A stretch of DNA of 64,000 bases from Rapana venosa (GCA_028751875.1 CM054141.1:74909575-74973574), one strand, 5' to 3'; shown: positions 48,488 to 61,442, numbered from the stretch's first letter. Made by a program: numbers and translations. Notes: generated from the sequence alone by a model not told the origin.

Positions 48488-48714
48488 GGGAGAGAGAGAG
48501 GAGGAAAGAAAGAGAGAGATTTGAAGAGAGGGAGAGAGAGGAGGGGGGGGGGGGGGGGTGCGCACCCTGAAAAGAAGGGGGGCTGCTGAATGTTGTTTAC
48601 CAAAAAAATTTCTCTCTGACCACAGGCAGGGCTGAAGTAGAACAGCCAGTGAAAGACCCACCCCATTTCCCCCCTTCCCTTCCTCCTTCCTACCATCCCC
48701 CTTCACCAAGGCTT

Positions 48715-48948
48715 AGCCCTCCCTGTCATGACACCTGACACCCATTGTTGGTACACTGGTCCCCTTCACTGGTACCATACTAGGTAGTCCCTCCCTGTCA
48801 TCACCCCTTGTTGGTACACTGGTCCCTTCACTGGCCTAGGGATAGCCTAGTCCCTCCCTGTTTATCACACCCATTGTTGGTACATGGTCCCCCTTTACTG
48901 GCTACCTATACTAGGTAGTCCCTCCCTGTCATCACAACCCCTTGTTGG
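48715..48948. repeat. ~68-bp tandem repeat, ~3.5 copies
   Basis: Units contain agtccctccctgtcatcac, ttgttggtacactggtcccc and ttcactgg with a tactaggtag motif. It begins just beyond the end of the inverted arm and has no readable right-arm counterpart. Confidence 0.85.
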
Positions 48949-48949
48949 T

Positions 48950-49150
48950 ACAGTAAACTTTTACTTGTATAAAACTAACACCAGAAATGATAAATCTTTT
49001 GAAAAACTTTTTTGTCGAATAGGCAGCAGCTGTAACTGCAAAAAATCAACATCAGAACTAGTACCTATTAAACATGGAGTACCACAAGGGTCAATATTGG
49101 GTCCACTTCTATTTTCAATTCATGTAAATGACCTTTACCCCAATTTCTAG
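48950..49150 (+). pseudogene. LINE reverse transcriptase fragment at contig end
   Basis: The frame encodes I-K-H-G-V-P-Q-G-S-I-L-G-P-L-L-F (GVPQGSILGP at 49076-49105) and then an HVNDL-like segment. This is the diagnostic RT stretch between the catalytic aspartates in CR1/Jockey/RTE-type LINEs. The frame opens in a tandem repeat upstream and stops at 49150. After it the sequence is poor and runs into the N gap, so the element is cut by the contig end. Confidence 0.8.
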
Positions 49151-49228
49151 AAAAGTAGCTGTGAAATGTTTGCTGTGCCTCCCCCCTTTTTGTAGTGATT
49201 TGGGCCCCCCCAAGACTTAAACAAAATT

Positions 49229-49728
49229 NNNNNNNNNNNNNNNNNNNNNNNNNNNNNNNNNNNNNNNNNNNNNNNNNNNNNNNNNNNNNNNNNNNNNNNN
49301 NNNNNNNNNNNNNNNNNNNNNNNNNNNNNNNNNNNNNNNNNNNNNNNNNNNNNNNNNNNNNNNNNNNNNNNNNNNNNNNNNNNNNNNNNNNNNNNNNNNN
49401 NNNNNNNNNNNNNNNNNNNNNNNNNNNNNNNNNNNNNNNNNNNNNNNNNNNNNNNNNNNNNNNNNNNNNNNNNNNNNNNNNNNNNNNNNNNNNNNNNNNN
49501 NNNNNNNNNNNNNNNNNNNNNNNNNNNNNNNNNNNNNNNNNNNNNNNNNNNNNNNNNNNNNNNNNNNNNNNNNNNNNNNNNNNNNNNNNNNNNNNNNNNN
49601 NNNNNNNNNNNNNNNNNNNNNNNNNNNNNNNNNNNNNNNNNNNNNNNNNNNNNNNNNNNNNNNNNNNNNNNNNNNNNNNNNNNNNNNNNNNNNNNNNNNN
49701 NNNNNNNNNNNNNNNNNNNNNNNNNNNN
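49229..49728. other. Assembly gap, exactly 500 N
   Basis: A round-number gap marks a scaffold join of unknown true length. Any frame drawn across it is meaningless. Confidence 1.
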
Positions 49729-52700
49729 ACTTTTGAAAAAATTTAAAGGGGGTTTCCCACCGTTTTAAACCTGAACTTTTTATTTAATAAGAAAAAAAGT
49801 TCAATGGAAGTTTTTTTTTTTAAAAAAAACCTTTTTTTCGAGAAAAAAATGGGAAAAAAAAACCGGGAAAAAAAAAAAACAATAAACGTGGGCATTTTTG
49901 TTTATTTCCCCGTTCCCACCGGACAATTTGGTTTCCCAAAAAGGGAAAACTTTTTTGGAATTTCGCAATTTTCCCCGTGTTTTCCACCGGGGGGTGTTTA
50001 ATCTCAGCTTTGGAGAGTTGGATTTTGGCTACAAGGGTTAAAAAAGAAAAAACTTTAAAGGAAAAGGGAACTTTTTAAAGGGGTTTTTTAGGAGGCTGAA
50101 TTCCTTGCGTTTCAAGACCTTTTTGTTTTTTTTGTTGGGTTTCCGGGGTGAGGAGATTCACAATAGACTTGATTTTTTTCACTGGGAAAATTTAATTCAG
50201 GGATCGGGGTTGAAAACCCCTTTATTTAAAACAAAATTGGGATTTGGCATACTATCCCTTTTATTTTGAAAGGACTTTGTTTCAGGGTTTTGAGTTGGGT
50301 TTTGTTTCACATTTTTTTAAAAAATTTTCCCCTTTATCCCCGACTGGGGGGAAAAAATTAAAATAATGAAAAAAAAAGTAAAACCCAAAAAATTTTCCCC
50401 CCCAATCATAAACCTGTTGGTCAGGTGAGTTTTTTCGAAAAAAATTCATTTTTTGAAAATTGTTCCTGACGGGCGGGGTAATTTTTTTTGACAGTAAAAT
50501 GTTTCTTTTACAACTTTTGTTTTGTTTTAAGGATAGGGGTTTGTTGACTCTGTCACTTGATCCCGAAAAATTTCTCCCCCAATTCGCCTGCCCCTCATGT
50601 TAAAACCAAAACTCCCAGAAGTGAACCCTGTCTGTGCCCGAAAAAAAAGCAGTGTCATAAAACCTTTTTAAAAAATTTAATTTATTATCGTCTACTTTTG
50701 TAGGGGTTTATTAACCCCCCCCCTCCCCATCATCATACTTGTGGATGGGGCCACAACACCAAAAATTTATGTACATTTTCACCAAGGAATAGAAAAAAAA
50801 AAAACCCTTTCCTAAACATACAATAGTGACACGTGACACCCCAACCCCTGATAAAAAGACTCTAATTCAAATGTAACTTACAACACAAAAGTAAAACACA
50901 CCCAAAACACCCCCCACACACAACACAAAAACACCCCTTTCAATGCCCCATTTCTAAAATTAAATATATTGTTCTAAAACTTTTTTTGAAAGGTAAAAGG
51001 TTTTGTCCGTCCAATGGAATTTTGTTAAGTTTCATTAACTTAAGGGTTTTTTTGTTGTTTTTTTTAATTTCCTGTTCATTCCCCAATTTTTTTGAATTTA
51101 AAAATTTTTAAAATTTTTAAACCAATCCCCTCCCCTTTTTTTTTTGTTTTGTGTGTTTGTTTTTTTTTTTTTTTCCCCCCCGTCAATAAAATTAAAAAAA
51201 TTTTCGGCTTAATGCGCATATTTAAAAGAAATAACGCTGCTCAACCTAACTTACCTCATCAACAATGAAAAATACAATAGTTTAAAAAAACAGTTTTTTT
51301 ACAAACATGTGGCTGCAGACAAAACTATAAAATAAAATTTCATAGTCAAATTTTTTAAAAAGCACACACAACACCACAGGCCATACTTTAGCGGTGATGG
51401 AAGGGGTTTAGTAGGGGGGGAAGTCTGATATAAAAAGGAGGGGGAAATCTTGGGTTTGAAATAAAAGTTTTGAGGCTGTTTTAAAAAGTGTCATAACTGG
51501 TTTTTTGGCGAAGAGAGAGAGGGAGCCTTTCCCGGGCAATGACCCAAATAGAGAAAGAGCGGGGGCCCAAACAGTGGATTGGTGATCTGGGTATCTAGGC
51601 ACAAGGATCGCGAGAGCGGGGGGGAACGTGAAGGAGTTACAGGTAAGACATTCACAGGGGTAGGAGGGTGCATTTTGTGGAACATTTGAACAGGGGGTAC
51701 GATTTATAATTTACTCTCTGTGGCACAGGCACCAGGGGGAAGATTGAAAGGGAAGGGGTAATGTGCTCAGATTTTTTTTTTCAAACTAGCGACGGGGAGT
51801 TTTGAAATAGTTGAAGGGAGGGGATAGATGATGCTGGCAACCAAAAAAAGAGAATTCAATTCCAGGGAAAAAAGGGGAAAGGAAATTTTTGTGTTTTGGA
51901 TCGGGGATAATCGCCGTAATATAGAGCAGACGACGGTTGGGGATTTAATTTTTTAAGGGTTTTTTTTCGATAACAACACTAGTACTTTACAGCAGTGGAT
52001 AGAGGGGCTGATTTTGCCAAATTTTTTTAAGAAAGGGGGTTTTTTTCCCCAAAAGCTGGCTTTTTTTTTTTTCCTTTTTTTTTGGTCTGGGGGAATTTTC
52101 CCCAAAAAGGGGGATTTTGGGGGGAAAAATTTTAGGGTACGGGTTTTTTGGGGATTTATTTTTTTTTTGGGGGGGGGAAAAAGGAAAAAAAATTAAAGGG
52201 GCCCCCCAAACCCCCGGGGGGGGAAAACAAATTTTAAATTTTTTTTTTAAAACCCGAAAACCCGGGGAAAACCCCTTTTTTAAAAGGGAAAGGTTGGGGA
52301 GGGAAGGTGGGGAAACGGAAGTTTATAAAAATTCCCCAAAAAAAAAAAGGGTTTTTTTCAAAAGGGGGGAAATTTTGGGAAAATTTTAAAAACCCCAAAA
52401 GAAAAAAGGGGGAAATTTTAAAGAATTCAAAATTTAAAAAAAAAAACAAATTTTTAAAGGTGGGGAGGGGTTTGGGGGGGTAACTTTGGGGGAAAGCGTT
52501 TAAAAAAAAAAAAATTTTTTTTTTTTGGGGGGTTTTTTTTAAAAGGGGAAAAAACCCCGAAGGGGAAGAACCCGTTTAAAAGTTTTTCTTTTCAAATTTT
52601 TCTTTTTAAAAAATTTGGGGAAAAAAATGGAAAGAGGGGGGAATTTAAAAATTTCCCCTAAAAATGAAAAAGAGGAAGACCTTTAAAATTTAAAATTAAA

Positions 52701-53864
52701 AAAGTTTTTAAAGGGTTTGAAGCTTTTTCCAAAAAAAAAAATTTTTTAAAGAAAGATTTAAAAAATTTTTGGGGGGCCCCGGGAAAATAAAACCGGGAAA
52801 CATTTTAAAAAAAAAATTTAAAAAGGGGGGGGGCCCAAAAAAAATGAAAAAATTTTTTAAAAAGGGGGGAAAAAAAATTTTGAATTGGGAAAGGTTGTTT
52901 AAGGGGGTTTTTTTGGGGGTTTAAATTTTTTTCCCAAGGGCCCAAATTTAAAAAAAAAACCCTTTAAAAGGTTAAAAAAATTTGCGGGAAAAAAAAATAA
53001 CCTAAAAAGGGTGAAATGGGGTTGGGGAAGGGGTTTTTAAAAGGGGGGTTTAGGGAAAAGGGGTTTGGGGAAAAAGGGGAAAAAGGGAATTTAAAAAGGA
53101 TAATTTTTGGGAAATTTTGGGTTTTTAAAAAGATTGAAAATTTTTGAAAAAGGGAAAAGTTTTTTTTTGGGAAAAAAATGAGAAGCAAATTTAAAAATTT
53201 TTTTAAAAAAGTTTTAAAAACCCAAAAAAGAATTTAAAAAAGGAAATTTTAAAAAAATGGGATCCCCAAAAGGGGGGGGGAGAAAAAGTTTTTAAAAATT
53301 TTTTGTATTTTTCCCCGGGGGGTTTTAAAAATTTTTTTTAAAAAATTTTCAAAAAAAAATTCCCTTTTTTGGGAAAGTAAAAATTTTAAATTTTTTTAAA
53401 GCAAATTTAAAGGGAAAAAAAAGAAATTTCAGGGGTATACCGTAAAAATTTTTTAAAAAAATTTTAAAAAAAGGGGGGTTTTAAAAAAAAGGGGAAAAAT
53501 GGGGGGGGTTTAACAGAAAAATAACCCCAAAAAACCCTTAAAAGTTTAAAAAAGGGAAAAAATTGAAAATTTTTTTTAGAAATAAAAAAAATGAAAAAAA
53601 AAGGAAAAAATTTTTCCCTTTGGAAATTTTTTTTATCCTTTGTTTAAAATTTGTTAAAAAAAAACAAAACAAAAAATTTTTAAAAAAAGGGGAAAAAATT
53701 TAAGGGAAACTTTTTTTTTTAAAAATCTATTTTACCTTTTTCAAAAAAGGGGGGCCCAAAAAAATAAGTTTTAAAAAAATAAAATTTCCAAAAAAACAGA
53801 AAAGAAATTTTTTTAAATTTTTTAAAAAAAAAAAAACCCGGGGAGAAGAGGGGATGGGGGTGGG
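49729..53864. other. Homopolymerised low-quality sequence
   Basis: About 4.1 kb after the gap. It is worst at 52000-53830, where almost all bases lie in runs, and 51200-51950 is somewhat better. No gene or element can be read. Part of it may correspond to the left arm's inner flank, distorted beyond recognition. Confidence 0.75.
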
Positions 53865-54029
53865 GGTGGGGTCTTTCACTGGCTGTTCCACTTCAGTCCT
53901 GCCTGTGGTCAGAGAGCAATGTTGGTAAACAACAGTCAGCAGGCCCCCCTTCTTTTTCGGGGTGTGCACCCCCCCCCCCCCCTTCCTCTCTCTCCCTCTC
54001 TTCAAATCTCTCTCTCTCTTCTCTCTCCC

Positions 54030-54395
54030 CTTGACGGGATAGCCTAGTGGTCAGAAACATTGCGCTCGCAATCTGATGACCCGGGTTCGATTCCCGTTCA
54101 AGGGGATGTTTTCCCTGGAGTTAGCATCAGTGCCGACTCCACTCTCCCCAAAAGTCCTTCAGATGAGACTATAAACCAAGGTCCCGTGTGCGAAAGCACG
54201 CAGAATATCTTGCACACACGTTAAATCCTGTTCCGCTGTTCGTAAGAGTAGGCCATTGTGTGCCGGTGGGAACAGATGACAGAATTTACAAAAAACGCAA
54301 ACACATGGGGACTGGATGTAAAAAGTACATAAGAGCTTATTCCATTATCCTTGATATAAAAGAATAAAAATATTTTTTTAAAAATAAATAAAAAA
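54030..54395 (+). mobile_element. tRNA-derived SINE with MESC-like core (right arm copy)
   Basis: Counterpart of 48120-48487. Box A-like ggatagcctagtggtcag (with one extra A downstream), box B gggttcgattccc (54083-54095), core with cagatgagactataaacc and tcccgtgtgc. The tRNA-like ends do not form a proper 7-bp acceptor stem, so it is not a tRNA gene. Confidence 0.82.
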
Positions 54396-54687
54396 TCTCT
54401 GGCCCACACACACATGCTTTTGTTGTATTATTCCATGTGCTTCACCACCACCACAACTCTCCCCCCCCTCTCTTTCTTTCTCTCTCTTTGTGTCTGTCCT
54501 TCCTCTCTCTTCCTCTATCTGTGTTTGTGCACATTTGTCTAAATATGTCCTCATTTTTGCTATATGATTACTTGGGTATAAAACCTCCTTTGGGTTCAGA
54601 AATGACTGATAAAGTCATTCCAGGAGAGCTTATTTTAGGGCAAAACTTGCTTAGTATGAAGAAGTGAAATTAGTTCAAGGAGAGGCA

Positions 54688-54785
54688 TAACCAGTGTTGA
54701 TTCTAGGATTTCAGAAAAGGGGCCCAAGGGCCCCCTAAAATGAAAAAAGGGGCATTGCCCCCCCCCCCCTTCATAAAAAGGGGAC
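54688..54785. repeat. Interspersed-repeat module with poly(C)
   Basis: Contains ccagtgttgattctagg, aaggggcccaagggccccct (a near palindrome) and ggggcattgcc followed by a C run. Left-arm counterpart 47735-47815. It shares its core with the repeat at 45290 and 57615. Confidence 0.5.
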
Positions 54786-55101
54786 AAGCAGTATTTGCTT
54801 ACAGTACCTTCAGTACTCCTAGTTTTTGCTATTTTTTCAAGGAAGAGAAACAAAATCAAACAGGCAGATACTAGGCAGAAAGGATTGAATTTTCACCTTA
54901 GTGTTGCAGTTAATCTGTAGTAAGCACTCCTGACACAGGAGAGAGAGAGAGACAGGGGGGGGGGGGTGGAGAGAAGGAGAGGGGGGTAGAGAGAGAGTGG
55001 GGATGGAGGGGAGAGGGAGAGAGGCCAAATTTGTATTTCCATTCAGAGATAGATCTAGATCTAAATGGTAATTTAAAGCTCTAGATTTAGATATAGGTTA
55101 A

Positions 55102-56502
55102 CCCTCTTGTCCCGATCCGGCCGCAGCGACAGTAACGGTGGCTGCCGCTAGATTTCCAATACAACAACAGCCGACAGTTGGTGCTGACACTTGGGGCAGT
55201 ACTTTCCATCACACACAGATCTCGTGGTTTTCACACTATGTGTCTGAAAATTGGGGGCGATGCAGGGAGGGTGTCAGAGGATGCCAGTGATAAATTTAGA
55301 CCACTAACATGCGTTGTTGGGGAGGGAAGGAAGAAATAACAGACAGCGACCGAAACGCTTTTCAATGTGCAGCGTGGCGGGATAAAAAATGCGTTTTCTT
55401 TAGTAGCAGACGATTCATTGATTAGCAGACGATAAATTGAAGCTATTGTCTTGGAAGTAGAAACATTTGAACAAGATTTGTTAAGTGAGTTCGATATTAA
55501 ACGATTATGAGGAGAGGAGGAAGGAAATGCTGCAGTTTAGGGAGAAGAGTGAGCCAGAAAGTAATGTGCTACACGGCACATTCCTGACCTGTGCTACCAC
55601 AGACTGTGGAGAAATTGACCTCCCGGCCAGTCCGCGGCATAGACGCCTGAAAACGTGATGCCTTTTGACTGTTTTTCTCATTATTACCACATTTTGCTTT
55701 GAAACTGCAATGGCAGAAACGAACAGATATGCTGATAATGAAAATAGCAGAAGGAAAATAAAATAGGTCTCCGTCTGCCAAGGTTCGACAGGTGAGAGCA
55801 ATGGGTACACACCCTCCCCCCCCCCCCCCCCCCCCCACACACACACACATCCATAATTTGTGCTTTTTGTGATGTGATGTGACCCTGTGCCACCACTACG
55901 ACTACTTTAGAGACTACCAACATTAAAATTTTGTAGAGTTACAGAAGTTCTGTGTTGTTTCGAATTTGTCACACCTGTGCTGTGACACTGTGGCAGTGTG
56001 CAGATTACAATATCACTTCTGTAACTTTAAAAACTGTGGTAGCCATGCAGAATGAACTGCGTATAAAGGTCACAAGTCGTTGATATGAACTTGTTTTCAA
56101 AAGAAATAAATAGTTCAAGACATAACTTTATCTCTCGAAGGGCAACCATAAAACAACAGGTGTATGGGGACATTGGCTGACACACCTTGACAGTACTATT
56201 GCACATACTATTGGTACCATCAGTGGTATCACTTCTTATTCGAACACTAACATGGCTTGATACTAGGTCAAATCCATGCAGATTTGACTGTGTTATCATT
56301 ATCCATATTGTTACCTGTGATAGGGACAAATAAGGTGGAAATGACAAGAATTGGTGGAGCAGGACAGAAAAATGGCCAAATTGATCCATTACAGAGAAGA
56401 CATACCTAGTCTAATGTGACAAAATATTCAGTCTTTGATTTTTCCCTCCAAAATTGCATTAGGAGTAAAGTAAGTCAGATGGAGAGTAGAAACTGCAAAG
56501 AA
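55102..56502. other. 1.4-kb segment present only in right arm
   Basis: The left arm jumps across this segment between two copies of a short module (near 47280-47460). Both edges lie at TTAA (55098-55101 and 56503-56506). The left edge begins ccctcttgtcccg, as piggyBac-like ends often start with CCC after TTAA. However, the right edge is not its inverted repeat and I see no transposase. A poly(C)/(CA)n tract lies at 55816-55852. Frames up to 120 codons have no recognised domain. It could be a non-autonomous element or sequence deleted from the other allele. Confidence 0.5.
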
Positions 56503-56636
56503 TTAAAATTTGTATTTCACTTCAGAAGATCCTAATAGATGAAGGTTAAAGCCAATGTCAAAGTCTTTGCTCCCCCCCCCCCCCCCCCCCCCTTCCTTTT
56601 TTTTCTTGCTTTCTTTTCTTTTTAGCTCATACAGAC

Positions 56637-56670
<34 letters not shown>

Positions 56671-56700
56671 TTGCCTAACTGATAAAAGTTTTTTCTGAAG
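56503..56700. repeat. Module copy, poly(C) and (GA)n
   Basis: Copy of the aaatttgtattt module, then C(22) near 56573-56592 and (GA)n at about 56636-56668. The left arm has shorter or different repeat lengths here. Confidence 0.75.
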
Positions 56701-56719
56701 ATTTTCATCCTGGTGATCA

Positions 56720-56735
56720 GAAGTTTGTGTGTGTT
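56720..56735. other. Empty insertion site of the left-arm SINE pair
   Basis: The reverse complement reads acttctgatcacc with normal flanks on both sides and no SINE and no duplicated target. This is the pre-insertion state. Confidence 0.9.
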
Positions 56736-56789
56736 GCTTTAAGTGCTGTTCTGTAATTAGCGCATCCTCCTTTAGTGACGGCATTGTTC

Positions 56790-57110
56790 TTTCCATGTTT
56801 GATACACAGCCCATAGCCTCCTGCATGCCATGATCACTGTTCTTTCCATGTTTGATACACAGCCCATAGCCTCTGCATGCCATGATCACTGTTCTTTCCA
56901 TGTTTGATACACAGCCCATAGCCTCCTGCATGCCATGATCACTGTTCTTTCCATGTTTGATACACAGCCCACAGCCTACTGCATGCCATGATCACTGTTC
57001 TTTCCATGTTTGATACACAGCCCACAGCCTACTGCATGCCATGATCACTGTTCTTTCCATGTTTGATACACAGCCCACAGCCTACTGCATGCCATGATCA
57101 CTGTTCTCAA
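56790..57110. repeat. 53-bp minisatellite, ~6 copies
   Basis: Reverse complement of the 45735-46150 array with fewer units and slightly different unit variants (catagcc versus cacagcc). Confidence 0.93.
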
Positions 57111-57644
57111 GCCAGGGCTACTTGTCTCCCAGATCTACCAGCTCCTAACCAGCTGGGATCTGCTCTGCTATCTCCTCAACGATCTCCGTCCCAATTATGT
57201 TACTTACTTGTTTCCTGGGAACAAGGCTTCTCTCGGAAGATGATGTCAACGTAGAGAAAAACGGAGCAGGAGGAGCCTGTTTTGTAATGAAGATGGCTTG
57301 AAGGCGCAAATCAGAAAATCTTGCCGCCCCTGAGGTAGCCTACCAACGTAATGACTGCCGTGGGAACAAACAAGGACAAGCTACAGTTTCTGTGATTGGT
57401 CAAAAGTGAGGGCGCTTAGCCAATCAGAAGCATCAACGGCGGAAGTAGTGCTTAATTTTAAAGAATATACAAACAGCAGTTGCAATGTCACACTGTTTGT
57501 TCAAAAACGCGCTGTCCAGGATTTTTTTGCATCCATTAGGATGCACTGCCCACATCGTTTTGCAGCCTTTTTTTTTTTTTTTAATGCGGGAATCCCGCAA
57601 GGGCGCACCCTAGAATCAACACTGGGCTTTTTGACAGGCTAGAA

Positions 57645-58058
57645 TTGCTGACAACCTTTCAACTTCAGGGAGCTCTGCCCCTTGACCCCGCCAGGGGGCA
57701 ATGCTCCCTGGACCCCCAAGCCATTTCAGGGAAAAATGCTTTCCTCCAGTACCATGCCTGTAATGCCAATTATCTGGGACAGGGTCTGCAACAGCAGACA
57801 TCCAGCTGTGCAAACCCTTCTTGCCTAGGAGTGCATACACTTGGACTGCTGGGCAGGGTTCATGTAACACTGGCAGGCCTGGAGGTTGTGTGGTGGTTCC
57901 TGCTGAAAACTGGTGGCTGGAATGTGATCTTATCTGGGAACGAGGGTCAAGCTTTGTGCCATGCCTGCTGTATTTTCTCTGCAAGCAAGGTGGTCTACCT
58001 ACACTGCCAGTGTTTTTGCTATCCTGGCCTTTACTGGAAATTCCACTTTCTGCACTAG
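57645..58058 (+). other. 137-codon frame, counterpart of 45280-44894
   Basis: Longer than its partner by nine in-frame residues (27 bases containing gggggcaatgctccctgg). No recognised domain. The substitution pattern between arms is not protein-like, so I do not call it a gene with confidence. Confidence 0.2.
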
Positions 58059-58849
58059 CCTAGCCTAGCATCGCTTTGAGAGGACCAGAATTAGTGGACA
58101 TCAAAGTTTGACATGCAGACTTCGAGAAAATTCCAGGCAAAAAAATATCACCACTTGTAAATATGCATTTATGCGCTTTCTTCCACATGCATTACAACGT
58201 AAAGATGCTATGATAAAGATCGCATCAATACCCATTCTTTTTCCAATAACGGAATACTTCCATTCAATCCTCGATTTGTTCTGATCTTTCACACTTTTTA
58301 AATGAGTGTATCTCAAAACTTTTGAAAATGGTGGCTCTGTCGATAGACTGTAGTTGCTGTAAGGCATCGATTTGTAAGTTGTTCACTGAGGAAGTGTCAA
58401 ATTAAATTAGAACTAACCCGGTAACCCTGATCTCATTTGAATGGCTCTTTGATCATCAGCCTTTGTACCAGTGTGTAAGTGTGTTCTCTTAATATTCTAG
58501 CATTATTTAAACATTTTCGTTTATTTTGCAGACCTGTGCACTGTCTTTATTTTCTGTATTTGTTCCAGAAAAAAGTTGATAAATACATAAATATGATTTC
58601 ATTCATGAAAATCCGATTTTTTTCACTAAAAAATCTGAAAATCAAAAACATCTACTCACTCATCTCGCGTCACGTCGTCTGCTAGGCCTATCTTTCGAAG
58701 ACTAGTCTCCCCTGACTACATATGCGCACAGCAACTCTTTCAAAACAACATGACGGATCATGCTGGAGATTTTCGCATAAAAACTGACCACACTGACACC
58801 CTCACAAGCAAAGAAAGAGGTGGAGTAAACGCAGAATTACCCTAGTACC

Positions 58850-59250
58850 AGGCCAGGGTGGGTTTAGAAGAGAGACAGTTGTGGATGTAGATGATGCACA
58901 AGCTAACAGGCCAGGGTGGGTTTAGAAGAGAGACAGTTGTGGATGTAGATGATGCACAAGCTAACAGGCCAGGATGGGTTTAGAAGAGAGACAGTTGTGG
59001 ATGTAGATGATGCACAAGCTAACAGGCCAGGGTGGGTTTAGAAGAGAGACAGTTGTGGATGTAGATGATGCACAAGCTAACAGGCCAGGGTGGGTTTAGA
59101 AGAGAGACAGTTGTGGATGTAGATGATGCACAAGCTAACAGGCCAGGATGGGTTTAGAAGAGAGACAGTTGTGGATGTAGATGATGCACAAGCTAACAGG
59201 CCAGGATGGGTTTAGAAGAGAGACAGTTGTGGATGTAGATGATGCACAGA
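58850..59250. repeat. 58-bp minisatellite, ~7 copies
   Basis: Reverse complement of 43671-44128 with one unit fewer. Most units are identical. Confidence 0.95.
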
Positions 59251-61090
59251 CAGCAACATTGGCCGTTTGCTGTGCCGAGTGAAGTGTGAAACCTGTGCTA
59301 CGTCTCTTGCATTAGTGAAATTTAAGATTTCGTTCACAAGCAGTGTCAAATATGGTTGGAAAATAACAAACGATAGCACTTTTAAGTTATAAAATCACTG
59401 ATCTCCTGGCAAATCAAGAAAGCAAACCTTTTCCATCTTTGGACAATCAGTTCATGATTAAATTGGCAGAGTGTTGGACAGCAGCGGAGCACACAGGTGT
59501 ACACAGGACTGTTTTCTGACCGTGCAACATGTCCTGGTGAGTCCACTCTGAATGAAATCAGAGGAATGTTTAATCTGCTTTTGTATGGGAGCTTCAACTT
59601 GATGATATTGAACTGAGAAAGGTATAGGTAGGATCTTCTTCAGTCTTCACAGGAGAGTGCATGGATGTTTCTCACAATATCAGTACATGTCAGTGGATGA
59701 TGCGACACTAACTGGTTTTCTCATGGAGATAAAAGCTTCTATATGCTGGATATTAACACTGAGCATATATGTGCGCGCATACACTCACACACACCACACA
59801 CTCTCACTTAACTCACCCCCTCTCTGTGTGTGGAGTGGAATAGCCAGCAACCTCAGCACAGCCTAGCATTTTTTATGGCATACATTTCCTTTGTTTGGAG
59901 AGGAGATGGAGAATTATGTTTGTTTTGGACAGTACAGATCGTACTGACTTATTGCTTTATTTAATTTTTGTGTCATGTTTTTCTTTTGGTATTCTTTTTT
60001 TATAATCTGTTTGTATTGGGATAATATCTGCATAGTGAATTATTTGTTATGCAATAAAAAGTTCAGAATGAGAGAAAACTGAGAATATTGATTTTGCAGG
60101 GAGCATATAGAAACATAGCCTGCCAACCATTTCTTTTCTCCCAAACTTAGCTGCAATTCTGGTATTCAACATGAAACAAAAATCACCAGGGAAAACTGCA
60201 GTTAGGACGTCTGCATGCGTGCTGGATTCCATACTGATCACTACGTCAGAGAACATGCAGATCAGAATTGGTGTACTCAAAACAAGGATTCTCCATACAC
60301 AATTAAATCTTCTGCTGCATTCTGTGCCAATGCAAGTTGTCAATTTGGCCTAGCAGACAAATGTCATTACTGGCACATGAGAAGATCAAGTTGTTAACCT
60401 CTGAGTTAGGTGTACCAAAAAACACAGTTTCAGATTTCAGGCTGATGAAAGCAGAGTTTCAGATTTGACGACAAGATGACTGAAGTAGCAACAAATAGAA
60501 CAAGTCAGGCCAGATTAGACACTGGTGCTCAGCATATCATCCTCATCACAAATCAGCATTGTAACTTTCAAGTTATCCACCTATGCCAATTCATTTCAAA
60601 GTGCAACCCACTCCCCCAAAACTCTTGTTTTTGGAATCGAAGTTGGCAGCTATCGTGATGTTTCACACGGTAGACAGTTTGAACTTGTACCCAAAACCCC
60701 AAGTATTCAGTAAGCAGATGATGTTATAGTGAATAAGAGTGACAAAGCAGACGTGGTTGTGTGTGCAGGTAGACAGTTGGCCTTTGTGGAGGGGATGGCC
60801 ACGCCTGGAGCCGTTCTCCGCCCAAAGCTAACGTAGCACCATCACCAGACTGAAGGACCTGACTTGAGATGCGGCGCGGTGAGGACATTGTGTGGGGGTA
60901 CAGCCCAGCAGGGGTTGTCTGTGTTCACCCAGTGAACCTATGTGGTGAGAGTCCCCCTTACTGTACTTTGCCTTGAAGAAGCGAAGACGGACTGAGAGTA
61001 AGAGGGAAACAGGACTTGTCACCCATCTCCTGAGGGGGGATGGTCCTCCGACATGGTTTGCTGTGGAAAGGAATAGCCCTGCACTATAGG
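59251..61090. other. Unassigned right-arm sequence
   Basis: Counterpart of 41830-43670. No gene recognised. The frames that are open in both arms (59382-59597 minus, 59657-59866 plus) lack domains. Confidence 0.4.
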
Positions 61091-61271
61091 CCCTGCACGT
61101 AAATCATGATGAGACTATTTTTACTGAAACGCTTGTTAATGTTTTTGAATGCGTGGTTACTTGGGGGCAACACGAACAAATCTCGAGTCTCCAGACAGTA
61201 CATTGCCCTCTCCCCCCACCACCAATTTTTCTGCTGGGATTTTTCTTGGAGGCGGCATGAACAAACCTTGT

Positions 61272-61442
61272 CTGTTGTTCTGCTTTCAAATGCTGTGGTG
61301 AGATTGTCTCAGCCATGCCAAGGCCTATATCAAAGTGTTGTTCTGCTTTCAAATGCTGTGGTGAGATGGTCTCAGCCATGCCAAGGCCTATATCAAAGTG
61401 TTGTTCTGCTTTCAAATGCTGTGGTGAGATGGCCCTCAGCCA
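61272..61442. repeat. ~63-bp tandem repeat, 3 copies
   Basis: Units contain gttgttctgctttcaaatgc and tgtggtgagat. There are two copies in the left arm. Confidence 0.88.

Larger units (their letters stand above)
35100..48680. repeat. Left arm of a large inverted repeat
   Basis: This is the reverse complement of 53865-64000 and beyond. Paired landmarks run through the whole arm: 35380 with 63630, 36770 with 62865, 41250 with 61825, 45305 with 57615, 46180 with 56760, 48570 with 53955. In a clean 340-base comparison (44890-45230 against its partner) I count five substitutions. The first ~700 bases are homopolymerised while the right arm is clean there. Arm-specific insertions are listed separately. 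Confidence 0.93.

Noticed and set aside
49195..49746. 183-codon frame across the gap
   Set aside because: Its middle is 500 N; only a few real codons exist.
54030..54105. Functional tRNA gene
   Set aside because: Same reasoning: no proper acceptor stem at tRNA spacing, SINE core downstream, and a copy with the same body on the opposite arm.
56503..56931. 142-codon frame with repeated peptide blocks
   Set aside because: It is a read-through of the 53-bp minisatellite and GA repeat; the repeat peptide follows from the DNA unit.
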